From: Epiperipatus broadwayi
Lineage: Eukaryota > Onychophora > Udeonychophora > Euonychophora > Peripatidae
DNA length: 64,000 nucleotides
NCBI GenBank assembly: GCA_028023455.1
Contig: JAQFVV010000353.1
Location: 680,001-744,000 of the forward strand
Direction: 5' to 3'
Under the pieces are notes generated by a model. The model ran no database searches, was not told the DNA's origin, and saw nothing but the letters and a program-made list of their open reading frames with translations. A program made the translations under genes and the position numbers. How positions within the stretch are numbered: position 1 is the stretch's first letter; the number at the start of each line of letters is the position of its first letter. Positions 12,641 through 25,362 of the stretch are shown here, in pieces.

Positions 12641-14136
12641 ACATGCTGACATTGCACTTAATAAGAATTAATATTTATATATACTAATATAAATGCAAAC
12701 ACATTACTAAACACATTAATAAATTATAATTTTTCAAATAATAATAAAAAATACTATGTAAATAATAGAAAAATTTTAAATACCTTAAAAAAAATTGAAT
12801 ACTTATGATATTACATTTTTATCAGGATGAAGGCCTTGAATAATCGACACATTATTAATCCATTTTATTTCAGAGTCTTCCTGAAATTAAAATTGTGCCT
12901 TAAACTTTTTTGTGCAATCTAATAAGTTGAGCAGAAAAGAAAAAATAAATAAACCTACTAAGAAAAATATTAATAAAAAATCTAAATTTTGTCCGATTTT
13001 AATATGTGTGCCATTTTAAAAAGAAATTTAAACTACAATGAATGTTGGAATTTCTGTTGATGTCATTCTTATAGTTTTGATGCAATTTAAAAAAAAAATT
13101 TCAATGAATCAGCTGCTGCTAGCAACTATCATGCTGCAATCACTCAAGCCATTAAGGAAAGAAGTATTCCATTCATATTTAAATAAAAAATATTTACATT
13201 CAGAATGCATTTCTAACAATTAAGTGATTCAAAAATGTAAACATTTTTATTATTTTGGTATCTTGGTGCCACTATGATGAAGCTCCTTTGTGCTCTGCAC
13301 ACCCACACATGGGAGCCCTGTTACTGATAATAAACATTTTCAGTAACTTCAAATGAAAGATGGCTAAATTATAATTAATATTTTTCTATACATAAACATA
13401 TTTACAATCCTGTATTTCATCTCTTAAATCACTCTGCTTTATTCAATCCTTGACATACTCATAATTAACTGCATGCTATGATGTCAATAAAGCATAAAAT
13501 ATTTTTTCATTCTTAGTCGTTAATTAAAAGTAAATTTTCATTCCTCTATATTTTTTTTATCTTTTCAACTAAATTGTTGACTCAAAACAGGGTCATAAAT
13601 AGTTTCATATATTTCAAATATTTCTATAATTTTTCAAAAATTAATCACTTTAAACATTTATTTCTTACCTAAATATTAATAGTACTCATTTCCAAAGATA
13701 TTTAATTGGTCAAATCCTTAGACCCAATATGTACATGTACACTCATGCACACATACTTGTTCATTCATCACTCTGAATGATTTTTATTTCATATTAAATT
13801 TATTTTAAAATTTTAATTTCAAACTCATAATGTTGATATTTATAATGTAAATCTTGTTTCTGTCATTTATCAAATTATTTATGAGACAAATCTTAGTAAA
13901 GCAAGTCCTTTTCGTTAATTACTTTAAATTCCTTTTAGAAATAATATTAAAATTATTCGTATTTTTGGTTTTCTATTTATTAAATGTATTAAAATAGTAC
14001 TGTAACACATTCTAACCTAAAATAATAGTTTGAGATCTGTAAATATAATATTTAAAAGAAAATATGTTATTTCACCTCTTCAAGCAAACATAATATTGAA
14101 ATATATTTTGAATTTGAAAGTTGATAACATGTCAAG
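12641..14136. other. AT-rich non-coding stretch with one repeat fragment
   Basis: Positions 13152-13245 carry a third, partial copy of the 10.8-kb repeat family (AAGAAGTATTCCA ... AAGTGATTCAAAAATG). A slightly GC-richer patch near 13265-13325 is unrecognised. The rest shows nothing. Confidence 0.5.
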
Positions 14137-14241
14137 CGTTGGTAGCCAAGAGGTCAGTGCAGCTGCCATGCAAGCAGTGTCTTGCAGACAGTTGTCGCAG
14201 GTTCGCTTCCTGGCCGATTCTTTGACATATGGGGGGGGGGA
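14137..14241 (+). repeat. tRNA-derived SINE, copy 1
   Basis: A Pol III A box (TAGCCAAGAGG, 14143-14153) and a B box (GGTTCGCTTCC, 14200-14210) sit about 57 bp apart. The sequence between them (GTCAGTGCAGCTGCCATGCA) recurs in two other copies. The 3' end, GACATATG, is followed by a run of ten G residues where the other copies have A. Body length is only about 95 bp. It resembles a class II tRNA (long variable arm), but acceptor-stem pairing is not evident, so a functional tRNA gene is unlikely. Confidence 0.8.
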
Positions 14242-16064
14242 GTTTAAACTTTTTATATAAATTGAATGGATCTTCCAGTATTTTAAATGTATTCTGACTC
14301 TTGTATAATATATAAAATTTATAATATAAAATACTACAGGTAAGATAAATATTTTCAACAAAAACTACTACCAAAAATAAAATAATTGGAAAAATTATAC
14401 ACTTGATACATAATTAAATATTTGTATACATTTTCTCTAATGAAAGTCATAGTAAGGTAAAACATTGCATAAAATGAATTTCTTACAGGTTTTTTTCCTG
14501 GAATGGATATCATTTACAAGTTAGCAATTTTCAAGTTAGTAATGTAGGTCCTTCTAATTATGAGGAGATTTTCAGATGGTCTAAAATAATGATACATCTC
14601 TAAATCATGAAAATAGTTTTTATTTTGTTGACAATTCTTACAATGTGTTTCTCTTGTATGCAGTATCATTCACAATATCCAATTTAAAATCTTTAGGTTT
14701 TCCAAAAACTATGATGAATATTTTCATGTCATTATTGGAAAATACTAAACTACAACATTGACAAGCTTGATTGAGGTATATCTATAACAATAAATAAAAT
14801 ATTCTTTAAATAAAACTGAAGAGAGATAAGCAGAATATTATTCAGTGCTGGAGCATATAATCAAAGAGAGAAATGCAAGAGGGTTTAATTACTTATCACT
14901 GACTTCTATTTTTATCAGCTAATATTGTAATTACCATTTGTTTTTACCATAATTTTGTGCTTCACAATGATTTTAATTCAAATATGGAGTAATTTCTCTT
15001 TTCTTTTTTGGAAGTTGCAAATAGTCTCTAATTTGCCACATCCTATCTCCAATACCAATCAAAAGATTTTTCTCTCTTTTCATTGTTTTTATAACAATTA
15101 ATGAGATAAATACTTACAGCTACAGATTAACAATTGTCAAAATATTCAATAATAAAGTTTTTTTATTTTTTTAACTACTTTTAACCTTGTATCAAAACAA
15201 CATTTTGTTATTTTCGCTTCTAGATTCCAAATCATTATTAATCTTAATCCCTTAATTAACTTGTTTTGAAAATAATTTGTAATAAATAATGATTATGAAA
15301 ATGTCTAAACAATTTTAAATTACAAAAAATAAAAAAAAACACTTTATTTAATTTTAAAAAAATATTTGAAAGATTGTTTTTAAAATTAAAATTATGATTT
15401 GCCTATTATTAAAAAAACATTTAAGCAATATTATATTTTTATTTATTAAATTAATGCCTATAAAATTTAAACTTTCATATATACACTTTCTTTTCTAATA
15501 TCCTAAATATATTATCTTCTACTTTATCTCTGCTTTGATTCTGAGAATACACTTCAATATATATATATGTATGTGCGTGTGTATGTTTATCATTGAAAAT
15601 ATTAAAATTAATAGACATTATAATATTTATCTTAATTTCCAACTCAAATGTATACTTCAAATATATTGCAGGTGTAAATGAAAGAATAGAATTATATTAT
15701 TTAAGTATTTCTGCACGTTATTTTAATCTGGTAAATTCATTATTCTATAAAAAATTATAGAATCATATCAATATATAATAGATTTGCACCTGAAACATTT
15801 TTATGTTTAACAATATTTTCTTTTCTTGATGGGCAGATTTATAATAATTTTGACTAATCATCAAAATTTGCTAATTGATGTTTCTTTCAACAGCCAAGTG
15901 TTTAATGTCAAAAATATTTGAAATATATTGTATGATGATATATAATAGTAAATAAACTTATAAACTGATTTATTTAATTTTTACAAATTATTTCTTTTAA
16001 AACTTATTAACTTTTAAATTATGTATCAAAAATAATTGCATAAAATCTAAAGTTTATCATACAT
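14242..16064. other. AT-rich non-coding stretch
   Basis: Short simple repeats only (TATATA near 15560). No coding or RNA signature is supported. Confidence 0.5.
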
Positions 16065-16404
16065 TAAACAGTTTATTTTTTCACATGATCATCAATCTTT
16101 ATGCTTACACAATTGTTTACACAAAGGTTAAACTCTCTATACATTAGCGCCACTCAGTGCAAGCCAGAATAATCAATGGAAGCAAGAACATCTTTGCATA
16201 AAAAATCCTTATCTAGTGCCTACTCATTTTGTATCCACAGACTAGTTTCTAGCTTATGGCTTTCTTCATTGAGAAGCCTTGGATCTGAGAGCACTATTCC
16301 TAGATCTTAGAATCTAATGCAACCCTCCAACAGCCACCTTTTACCTTATTAGCTAACTAATACTGTATAGATAATTTAATCCCTGTGTAAACAGTTTATT
16401 TTTT
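16065..16404. mobile_element. Insertion flanked by 17-bp direct repeats, related to the 50.3-kb fold-back
   Basis: The identical 17-mer TAAACAGTTTATTTTTT occurs at 16065-16081 and 16388-16404, as a long target-site duplication would. Positions 16082-16224 match 50258-50392, with blocks ACATGATCA, CTTTATGCTTA, CACTCAGTGCAAGCCAGA and ATCTAGTGCCTACT. Here the second, inverted arm seen at 50.4 kb is missing and replaced by unrelated sequence. Inner ends (TTGTTTACACAAAGG / CCCTGTGTAAACAG) are also roughly inverted. Confidence 0.65.
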
Positions 16405-18897
16405 AAAAATAGATAGCACACTAATTAATTAACCATATTCTCAGTTTTTCAGAAATTTAAATAATAAATATTTAATATACATTGTAATATTTAAAAAATT
16501 AGATAAATGGTTGAGTTATTCTGTGATGTTCGAACTTCAAAATTATTACACTGAGCTTCAGTCCAAAGATTATTAATTATCATGTCTATTACATTACTGT
16601 AATGCTAAACTGTTCAGATCAACACATGGCATGGTGATGTATAAAAGTAAATAAGATGTATAAAAGTAAATAAGATATATAAACTTGTCCTGAGTCTTAA
16701 TAAAAAATATATTTCAAATCATTTTCTGAAAATTTGGTTTACAAATATATTTAATATTTCATTAAGTTTTTTTTGGAAACTGAAAGTTTTTTCTATTTTT
16801 ACATTTTCAAAATTTTTATAGATTGCTTTTAAATATAATTATTATATTTTTAAGAGATAATAGTTCAAAATATGCCTATGACTTAGTATTTGAGTTCAAC
16901 TTGATATTCTTTTAGGTATCAATTAGTCTCAGGGATAATTTTAGTAGCTGTTATATATACACAAATTCAGCAATACATCCATTATTAGTTGTTAAAAAGC
17001 TATCCAGCTATTATTAGATAGTGAATAAAGATCTTAAATTTGGTTAAACAGATGAGTATTAATACATTTATGAAAAACCTAATACTATGAGTATACTATT
17101 ATACAGTCTTCAATATTAGTGGCAGATATGGTATATCCCTATAGGCTCTGGGTCCATAGTTTATATACACCTTTTTATTTATTTTTTAATACTTTGCTGT
17201 TGAATAAAACACACCGAATAAGTAAATGATCAATATCAACACACAATTTATAGTGAAAATATTTTATTTTGTTAAGAGGCAAAATATTTGAGCTAATAAT
17301 ATTGACATCAAAATATAATGACTATTATTTTCAAATGTCAATATTAGTTCAAACATTTTTGATCTTAACAAATTTAAATAATTTTGTCACAAATTATTCA
17401 TGTGTTTTAATAGCTTTATTTTTAGGATGAAATTGAAAATTTAGAATTTAAATTTATAATTTTTATCGAAATTTATTTAAATTTCCAATAACTATTAAAA
17501 AAAAATTAATTTGATTATGCTTTCCCATTCCAGTTTAATCTAGTGTTGCCTTTCAATATTGTTGAAATTAATTAAACTTGAGAAGTAATCTAATATATGA
17601 ATCATCAAATTTTGCTAAACCAAATATGAAGTTGATTCTTTATTAAATAAGGCAAAGTTCATTTTAGACTTTAAAATGTAGAATATGATTTTTTTTTCAT
17701 ATTACTATCTTTTTTTTTTTTCATTTATATATCTAAAGCTTTTTATTTTTAAATTTATTTTAACACATGCAAAACTCTCCATAAGGAATCTATAAAATGA
17801 AAGACAAATTATATTGTCTATATATTTGGAAAACTATTTTTTATGTGATTATGTATATATGACATTGTCTTTGGTCTATTTATGCGTATAGAATTTTACT
17901 TGTAAAATTGTTTGTTACCAAAGTTAAAAAAAAGCATTGGAATTTTAGATAAAGAACTATGAGCAGGTAGAATCTGTATAAAACAGAATTAAATGAAATA
18001 TGGAACAATATTTAAAATATTTTTGCAGAGAATTTGTGAAAGTATGTAATTCTACAGATAGGAATGAATATATTTAGACACATAAATGTATTGATTTTAG
18101 ACATTTTTTATAAAAACAAGCTAGTAATTTTATCAGTTCCAATAAATCATGAGGAAAATTTAATCAGGATAAATGTTAACTTAATCACCAATGTTTTACA
18201 GGGTTTTTGTTATTAGAAAATATCTTTCAAAATTTTTTGTTGTTGTTGTTGCTCTTAATAAGACTGCCAAAATAATTTTCAGATAGAACATTTATTTCAT
18301 ACCTAGAAATAAATTTTATATAATATTATCTTTCAAAAACAGATCTTAAGATCTGCTAATGGTAATTAAATAAATGTTTCAAATCTTTTCAACTTGACAA
18401 AAATTTATTCTACAAATTAGTTTTTAAGATACATCATAAATAAAACAATAAAAATTACACTTATGTATCTAGTTGTAATCTACAAACTGTTGGTTAGAAC
18501 AAAAATTTGCTTTATAAATATGTTGTTAAATTAGTATTTAAATTAAGTCAAATTTCTGATCTAAGATTTATAAAAGAAAAGAATATAAACTATTTTAATA
18601 TTGATTTCTTATTACCTCTTAATTTAAATGGGCTACAAACAACTTAAATGACAGATCAGTGCTATAGAAAAATCACAAATAATCTATTTCATTATATAGT
18701 TTAATGCTACATGTCAATTAATTTACTGCAATAAATCAGTAACTAATTTATAGGCAAAAATATAATGCCAAAGACTAACCACTAATAAAACATTCACTTG
18801 TATATTTTTTTGTAACAGCTATACGTTTTATTACAAATAACCTATCTTTTATAAAAGATTAATTTAAATCTATTATTATAAATCATTAAAAATCTAT
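16405..18897. other. AT-rich non-coding stretch
   Basis: Contains a 20-bp tandem duplication near 16637-16676 (GATGTATAAAAGTAAATAA twice). Nothing else is supported. Confidence 0.5.
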
Positions 18898-19106
18898 AAT
18901 TATTAAGGAGGAAGTAAATCTTTGATAATGCACTGTTTCTTACATATTATAAATTTTCTTGCACTCACCCATCAATAAGAGTTTAAAAAGTTTAAGTGAA
19001 TTACCTAAGATTAGAGCATATCTATATATACATGGATGAATGTAAAAAAATTTATAATATTTAAGAAACAGTACATTATCAGAGGTTTACTTCCTCCTTA
19101 ATAATT
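18898..19106. repeat. Fold-back element, 209 bp, decayed centre
   Basis: The left arm starts AATTATTAAGGAGGAAG at 18898 and the right arm ends with its complement at 19106. Pairing covers roughly the outer 60 bp (TAATGCACTGTTTCTTA against the complementary right arm) and then degrades in the middle. No ORF. Confidence 0.8.
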
Positions 19107-20319
19107 AAATGATTAATTTATAAAATTATATATTTTTTCATCTAAGATAATCCCTACTTTTTCCTTTAACATTAGAACAAAAAAACACTTTTTATTTTTT
19201 TTACCTCTCCAGCCATTGTTCTTATCTCACAAAAGTTTATATGATTTTTCTTTTTCTATGACTTCTCTCTTTTTCTATTCATATTAATTTTAATATAGTC
19301 TTTATTTTTTCTGGTCTATTCATAGTTATAATATTTTTAGTATCAAATCTAATGTTATATTTTAGGTCAAAAGAGTTTGTATTAAATTGTGGTCTGTATT
19401 AATGGAAAACAGACTACTAATTATCTCTCCTGTGGTTCAGTTATTAATTATTTTACTCAATCTGAAATTTAAAAAACAGCTTAAAATATGCTTTATATTT
19501 TATTACATGAATAAAACTTTACAATTCACATTCTTGATACAAACTTTGTTATAATAATACACAGGGCCAATCAGAGGGGGGGGGGCAAGAGGGGAAGATA
19601 CCCCAGGCCTCACAATATTAGGGTTCTCAACTTGGCAACTCAATATGTTAAACAAAAATATAGGAAAAGGCAAAATTATGTCATGGCTCATAGAATGGCA
19701 TTAATTTTACAGTTAAATTCCCCAAAAAAATATTCGAGAAAAACTTTTCCAAGCAGGTATACCATGAGTCAAAAAAATAAATCAGTTTTGGGATAAGATG
19801 CCAATTGCAACAAAAGTGACTGCTGTACTCAGTGATTGGCAGAACTAATAGTCTCAGCTCCCTGTCAGTCAGTTCTGTGCTAACAATGTTTTATGATACT
19901 AACTGTGCTAGAGTGAATCTACCCTATCCTAGTGTTATCTGGATGTGATCTGCTTGCTTGTTTCTGTGACTCATAACAAACTGCTATTGGAGTCCTGTTT
20001 TTAGCTCTGTTACTAAAAACCCTCATTTCTTTTCTCTCTCTCCATGTTCTTATTTTAAATTTGTAAGGATCTCTCAAATATTAATTGTCCTGGGCCTCAC
20101 ATTTTCTCTTAAAGGCCTTGATAGTACATATGTATATGTATCTGTTTTAAAAAAACAAATATTTATGACTAAGAGTAGATATTGTTTTCAAATTTCTCTT
20201 CTATACAGAAACATGAATGATTCTAGTGTAACTCATATTTTCCAGATGTTGGCCGAAGAGATCTACATTATATTAATATAATAATTTAAGTATTTTTTCT
20301 TTGTCTATTGTAGTACCAT
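19107..20319. other. Mixed stretch with a dispersed repeat and a G-run terminus
   Basis: Positions 19419-19525 match 22613-22725 (ATCTCTCCTGTGGTTC, TTTTACTCAATC, AAAATATGCTT, GAATAAAACTTTACAATT). At 19562-19610 a GGGCCAATCAGAG + G10 segment followed by CCCCAGGCCTCACA resembles the terminus of a hAT-type element. A second GGGCCTCACATTTT lies at about 20093-20106. I cannot prove a complete element. Confidence 0.4.
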
Positions 20320-21500
20320 CTGCTGCAAACTAAATTAACCTACATTTACCAGATGTTAATGTAAACAAAGAGAATAAATCCCCATTTCCATGCTATGACT
20401 TAAAAGCATCCTAAATGGTGGTCAAGAGGTCAGTGGCAGCTGCTTTACAAACAGTTGTCCTGGGTTAGCGGGTTCACTTCCTGGCTGATGCTATGACACA
20501 TGAGAAAAAAAAATAGTAGAATGAATCCATCTATTCTTGGTAGCTCTGATGTTTATAAGCATACCTTTGTCAACATTGTTGGTAGTTCATAGTGAAATTC
20601 ATTTATCAACCAGATAGAATTATAAACTCATAATTAATTATACAAGGCTGGAGACAGAATCTCACTTTTAACTCCTTGATTGTTATAATTAAACAAGACT
20701 TAATATGTAAATTGTAAATTGAACATAGCTCAATGTATATGTAAACAAAGGGAGTAATCATCCTTCCTCAGGTTATGACTTAAAAGCACTCTAAATGTTG
20801 AACAAAGGATCAAGAATAGAATGAATCCACTTATTTTTGCCTGTGGGAGAGTGATTCACTCCCTTTGTTTACATGTACATTAACCTATGTTTAATTTAAT
20901 GTTTACAGATTAAACCTTGTTTAATTATTATAATCAAAGTGTTAAAAGTGAAATGCTGTCTCCAGCCTTGTATTATGATTTTAATAAATCTTAAATGTCA
21001 TATTCCATCTGGTTGATAAATTAATTTCACTCTGAATTACCAACAATTTAGACAAAAGTAAGCTTATAAACATCAGAGCTATCAAGAATAGATGATTCAT
21101 TGTAGTCTTGATCCTTTGTTCAACATTTAGAAAGCTTTTAAATCATCGCCTGGGGAAGGGTGATTTACTTTTTGTTTACATATCATTGACCTATGTTTAA
21201 TTTAAAGTTCACATATTAAATCTTGTTTAATTATTATAATCAAGGTGTTAAAATTGAGATACTGTCTTATGAGTTCAATAACTCTTATGTATCATATTCC
21301 ATATGGTTGATAATTTGATTTCACTCTGAATTTCCAACAATGTTGACAAAGATCAAAGCCACCAAGAATAGGTGGATTCATTTAATTTTTGATCCTTATG
21401 TTCAACATTTGGAATGCTTTTAAGTCATACCCTTGGGGAGGGTGATTTACTCCCTTTATGTACGTATTTATTAAGCTATGTTTAATTTAAAGTTTACAGA
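20320..21500. repeat. Head-to-head and tandem cluster of a ~300-bp repeat
   Basis: Four copies of one repeat are present. Two are inverted (20330-20405 partial, and 20550-20820). Two are in plus orientation (about 20840-21135 and 21150-21500). Shared blocks are CCCTTTGTTTACAT, CTATGTTTAATTTAA, TTGTTTAATTATTATAATCA, ATATTCCATCTGGTTGATAA and GATCCTTTGTTCAACATTT. The inverted and first direct copies form a roughly 500-bp palindrome around 20830. A SINE interrupts the first inverted copy. Confidence 0.8.
20416..20511 (+). repeat. tRNA-derived SINE, copy 2
   Basis: A-box TGGTCAAGAGG (20419-20429) and B-box GGTTCACTTCC (20471-20481), followed by CTGGCTGATGCTATGACA and an A-rich tail at about 20501-20512. 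It interrupts a unit of the surrounding 300-bp repeat after CATCCTAAATG, and bases found at this place in the other units are missing. Confidence 0.75.
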
Positions 21501-22612
21501 TGGTAATGCCATTTATTAATCTCCATCTAATTAGTTTCTTAGTTTTTACTTTATCAATGAAAAGTTGGTATTAAAAGCTCAAATTAATGCAGTTATTTAC
21601 CAATATCTATCTTTAGCTTCTTTTTTATAAACTCAAACAGAAACACTATATTTTAGTAATCTCAGTTTTATTTTAACTGCAGTGGTATTAGCATTCATTT
21701 TAAAAATCTTAGTATTAACCTTTCTGGCAGCTTATTAAAAACATATACTTGCTGCTCTGATGTCATACATCTACAGCTTATGCAATCAGGTTGGTTTTGG
21801 TTTGAAATTTTAAATTTTTATAAACTCAAACTAAATACTTAGTAAAAAAAATGAATTTATGATAGTTACCAGATACATAACTGCATTGGTTTCTGCTTTC
21901 AATCCCAAGTGCTCATTGAAAAATATAAATGCCTGAATCACAGAATAAGAATTAGTAAGGTACATTATTATTTAGCAAACACTGATTATTCATTCTTACA
22001 ATAGATGGCACTGGAATAGAGAAATGAGAAATTTAATTGTAAGAAGTTGCAAGAATTAAATAACGTTATATGCTATAATAACAGACTGTATAAACAGAAA
22101 ACTAGAAACTTTATTCTTATATATATATATGCTTTTTACGCATTAGTTTAGAACTGCATCTTTTACTCAATACTTTATTTTCAATGCCAATAACTTTCAC
22201 AGTGAAAAATGTACCACTTAAATCAGTGAACCTTAAATAAAAGAATTTTTTTATAAAAGTACTTTAAAAAAAGTGATCTGTTTTTCTCTGCTGTCAATGA
22301 AAAAAAGAATATTATTTTTAACTTAACATTGAAAAACTACATAGAAAAAAAATATATAGATTCTACAAGGAAACATTTATCTAAATGATACAACTAAATT
22401 TCACTCATAATAAAAAAGTATACTTGTGTTATAATAGCGTATATATTAAAATGAAGATTTTTATAGATGGGAAAAAACTGCGTATATAGTTGCTTATTTT
22501 TATTATTAAATCATTAATCATTTGGACACATTTTACCTGTTAGCACGTGAGTAATACAGGAGACTCAGTAGGTGTTAGCGTTATTAGAGATACTAATAAA
22601 CGCAAGCAAATT
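21501..22612. other. AT-rich non-coding stretch
   Basis: No supported gene or repeat. A (TA)n run lies near 22118-22131. Confidence 0.45.
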
Positions 22613-22725
22613 ACTGATCATCTCTCCTGTGGTTCCGCTGTTCAGTATTTTACTCAATCCGAAATTTAAAAGAAAACAGTTTAAAATATGCTTAATATTT
22701 TATTATATGAATAAAACTTTACAAT
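22613..22725 (+). repeat. Dispersed repeat, second copy
   Basis: Matches 19419-19525 in direct orientation with small differences. The copies share the TCTCTCCTGTGGTTC start and the GAATAAAACTTTACAATT end. Family unknown. Confidence 0.7.
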
Positions 22726-22830
22726 TTCATTGCATTTAGTCATAGATTGAAATAACACTACTTTCATCTATATTTAATTTTTTTATAAAGTATGTCAAAT
22801 TAATCAGGCACCATCGTTTCTCTTTTATAT

Positions 22831-22982
22831 CATCATCATCATCAACCATTATCAATCCACTGCAGGATGAAGATCTCTCCAAGTTTAATCCATCTTCTCC
22901 GATCTTTAGCTTCTCTTCTCCACAACACCCCTGCACATTTTCTTATTTCATCCATCCATCTCACATGTGGCCTCTTTCTGGG
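22831..22982 (-). mobile_element. 5'-truncated RTE-like LINE tail with TSD
   Basis: Read on the minus strand, this is nearly identical to the last ~150 bp of the LINE at 61,056-63,642. It covers the MDEIRKCAG-type C-terminal segment, the 3' untranslated sequence and a (GAT)n tail. It is bounded by a 10-bp target-site duplication TCTTTTATAT at 22821-22830 and 22983-22992. The clean duplication and high identity to the 61-kb copy indicate ordinary target-primed reverse transcription by the same family, with extreme 5' truncation. Confidence 0.92.
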
Positions 22983-23526
22983 TCTTTTATATAATCCCCT
23001 ATAAATAATTAGTTGGATAAAATAATTGTATCTGAATCACATGATAAGTGATTTATAATTTGTTTTCTGTTACCAATATCTTTAACGTTATCAACAGCTA
23101 TTGAATCACCCATTCCATACAGATGATGACTGAAATGCCAATGGTTTAGTAATAATAAGAAAAACAAGAGGAAATCACACACAAAAGATATTCAAAGACT
23201 TATTCATAATTATATTTAAATACTATATATATATAAGCAATCAATCTTACAATATTACAATACACTCATTAGATATAGAGTTATTAGATATTAACCCATA
23301 CCCTAGTATAAAAATTTTTGACCAGCTCTCTCATTATATATATTTCAGATATCAACTTATACTCATGAGATGAGACAAAGGTTTACTGACTAATGATGCT
23401 CAAACATAAATATGTCAATGTATTAAAAAAATTGATATTATTACTTAAAAAAACAAATTCAAGATCCTGACAATGGCCATATTTTAGAAATTTGGCAAAC
23501 ATTTTCCGAAGTTATCCATTCTGTTA

Positions 23527-23876
23527 TTAAGTATAGGGAATTTGAACTCAGATTTTCAAGCACCCTTCAACTATCCACACTATCTCATACAACTGATACA
23601 CATGACCACACACATGTAGAAAAGATACATAATCACCAATATACGTATTTTGTGCTAAACCAGCACTCATCAGTTGGTCCAGATTATCATCTCCCACACA
23701 TATATATATAATCAGTGCTCAGTTTATATTAAGATAGCAAATCTTTATATTTTAATGGACAGGCTTCAATCCACTCCAATCTCCAACTTTTCAGCCATCC
23801 ATATCATTGAAAATCTGATGATGAAAACTCAAATCCCATGCTGATGCTAATATTATTCAAATCCCCTATACTTAAC
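23527..23876. repeat. 350-bp element with 20-bp terminal inverted repeats, containing dispersed repeat copy B
   Basis: TTAAGTATAGGGAATTTGAA at 23527 is the near-complement of TTCAAATCCCCTATACTTAA ending at 23876. An inner CAGATTTTCAA/TTGAAAATCTG pair (near 23551 and 23808) supports an inverted architecture. Positions 23588-23725 carry the repeat also seen at 5934-6062. No ORF. Confidence 0.65.
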
Positions 23877-25362
23877 AATTAAGCTCCCAGGTTTGTGAAG
23901 AGTGCCTGGTTTTCAAATATCTCCATTCTGTTATTAAATAACTTTCATAATATGAAAATTTGGATCAGATAGTATTGTCATTATATAAATATAATAAATA
24001 GTTGTGTGACAGTAAAAGTTTATTTGTTAATATAAAATTATTATATTTTGATTGTGACTTGAATTTCATGCTAATTTAATTTCAGATTTCTTGATAATTC
24101 GTTTAATTTGATCATTTATAATTCATATCACTTGTTTTCTTTCTTTTTTTTTTTTTAAACAAACCAATGCAAAATAATAAGTAATATAATTATCAAGCAA
24201 ATAAAATGTTTAAATGTTATATAAATATTATAATAATACCATAAATTGTTAAAATTAAAGTTTATTTTGAAATAAAACATTATATTAAATTTGATACGTT
24301 TAACGTTCTAATTTTTTGATTGTTTTTCTTTTTTAAAAATTTTAAATAACATGTAAAATAAACAGATTTCATAATAAAACTGTAATGAATATTATGTTTA
24401 TTTATAAATTTATATATATTTATACTTACACGCACTATATATATACACACACATTTTTTTATTATATTGCTACATAAATTTTCCTCGTCTTTCTCTTTTT
24501 GTTTTATCTCTTTTTATTCTTCGCAATCATCAGTTCAGTCATTAATATATAATATTATACAATATTTTAATATATATATACTGATATGATAGAATAAATT
24601 AAATTATAATAAATAATAGTTTATCATCAATAATAATTTAAGTATATTTCTTGATTATTGTACTTTTTTTATCAATGGTCTCAACATTATTTTAGGCAGA
24701 GAGGATAATATGCTATCCACAAAACCATAATAGGTTACGCAATTTTACAAAAAGTTTTTCAATGCATATCCATAATTTCATACTCAATTTTTTAATTTAA
24801 ACATAATTTCTTTAAAAACCTATATATAATTATCCAATCCCAGATTCTTTTGTATTTTCTGTTAATTAATACATTGCTTAGATTATCATCTTATGTAATT
24901 TTAAAAAAATATAGAAACGTTTTCAATTATGTATTTTTGTGTGTGGACTATTCTTGAGATTAGAATGGCATTCTCAAAAATACAATAATTTAAATCATTA
25001 TAAGGAAAATAAATAAAATTGAAGTTGAATAATGAATAAGCTTCAAACTTTTAATTCATATATAACAACTTCACCAAAAAATGAAAAACTCTATATAATA
25101 AAGTTAATGATAATGTATAAGATTTTTTAAAAAGATGGCATGTATTTTTGCAATGAATCTTATGCTATTTCAAAAACGATTTTCATTTTCTTATTTTGCT
25201 TCGAAATTTTACTATCTACACAAACAAATGTTTTATAAATTTACTTTTTTCCCAGAAGTCTTTAATTCTTGTTTTATATATATATAGCTTAATGCTCTCT
25301 AACTTTTTTTATTAAATTTCTTATATTCCATTGTTTTACAATAATATTATTACAAACAAGAG
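23877..25362. other. AT-rich non-coding stretch
   Basis: Only simple AT repeats and homopolymers are visible. No coding or RNA signature. Confidence 0.5.

Noticed and set aside
14143-14210. A functional tRNA gene
   Set aside because: A and B boxes are present, but no acceptor stem pairs across the ends and the unit recurs with a shared 3' tail, so a SINE explains it better.
19562-20125. Complete hAT element with G-run terminus
   Set aside because: Only one terminus-like block is convincing. The expected inverted 3' end and 8-bp duplication were not found.
22736-22936. 66-codon minus ORF as a gene
   Set aside because: Its N-terminal half is the RTE tail read through and the remainder is flanking sequence.
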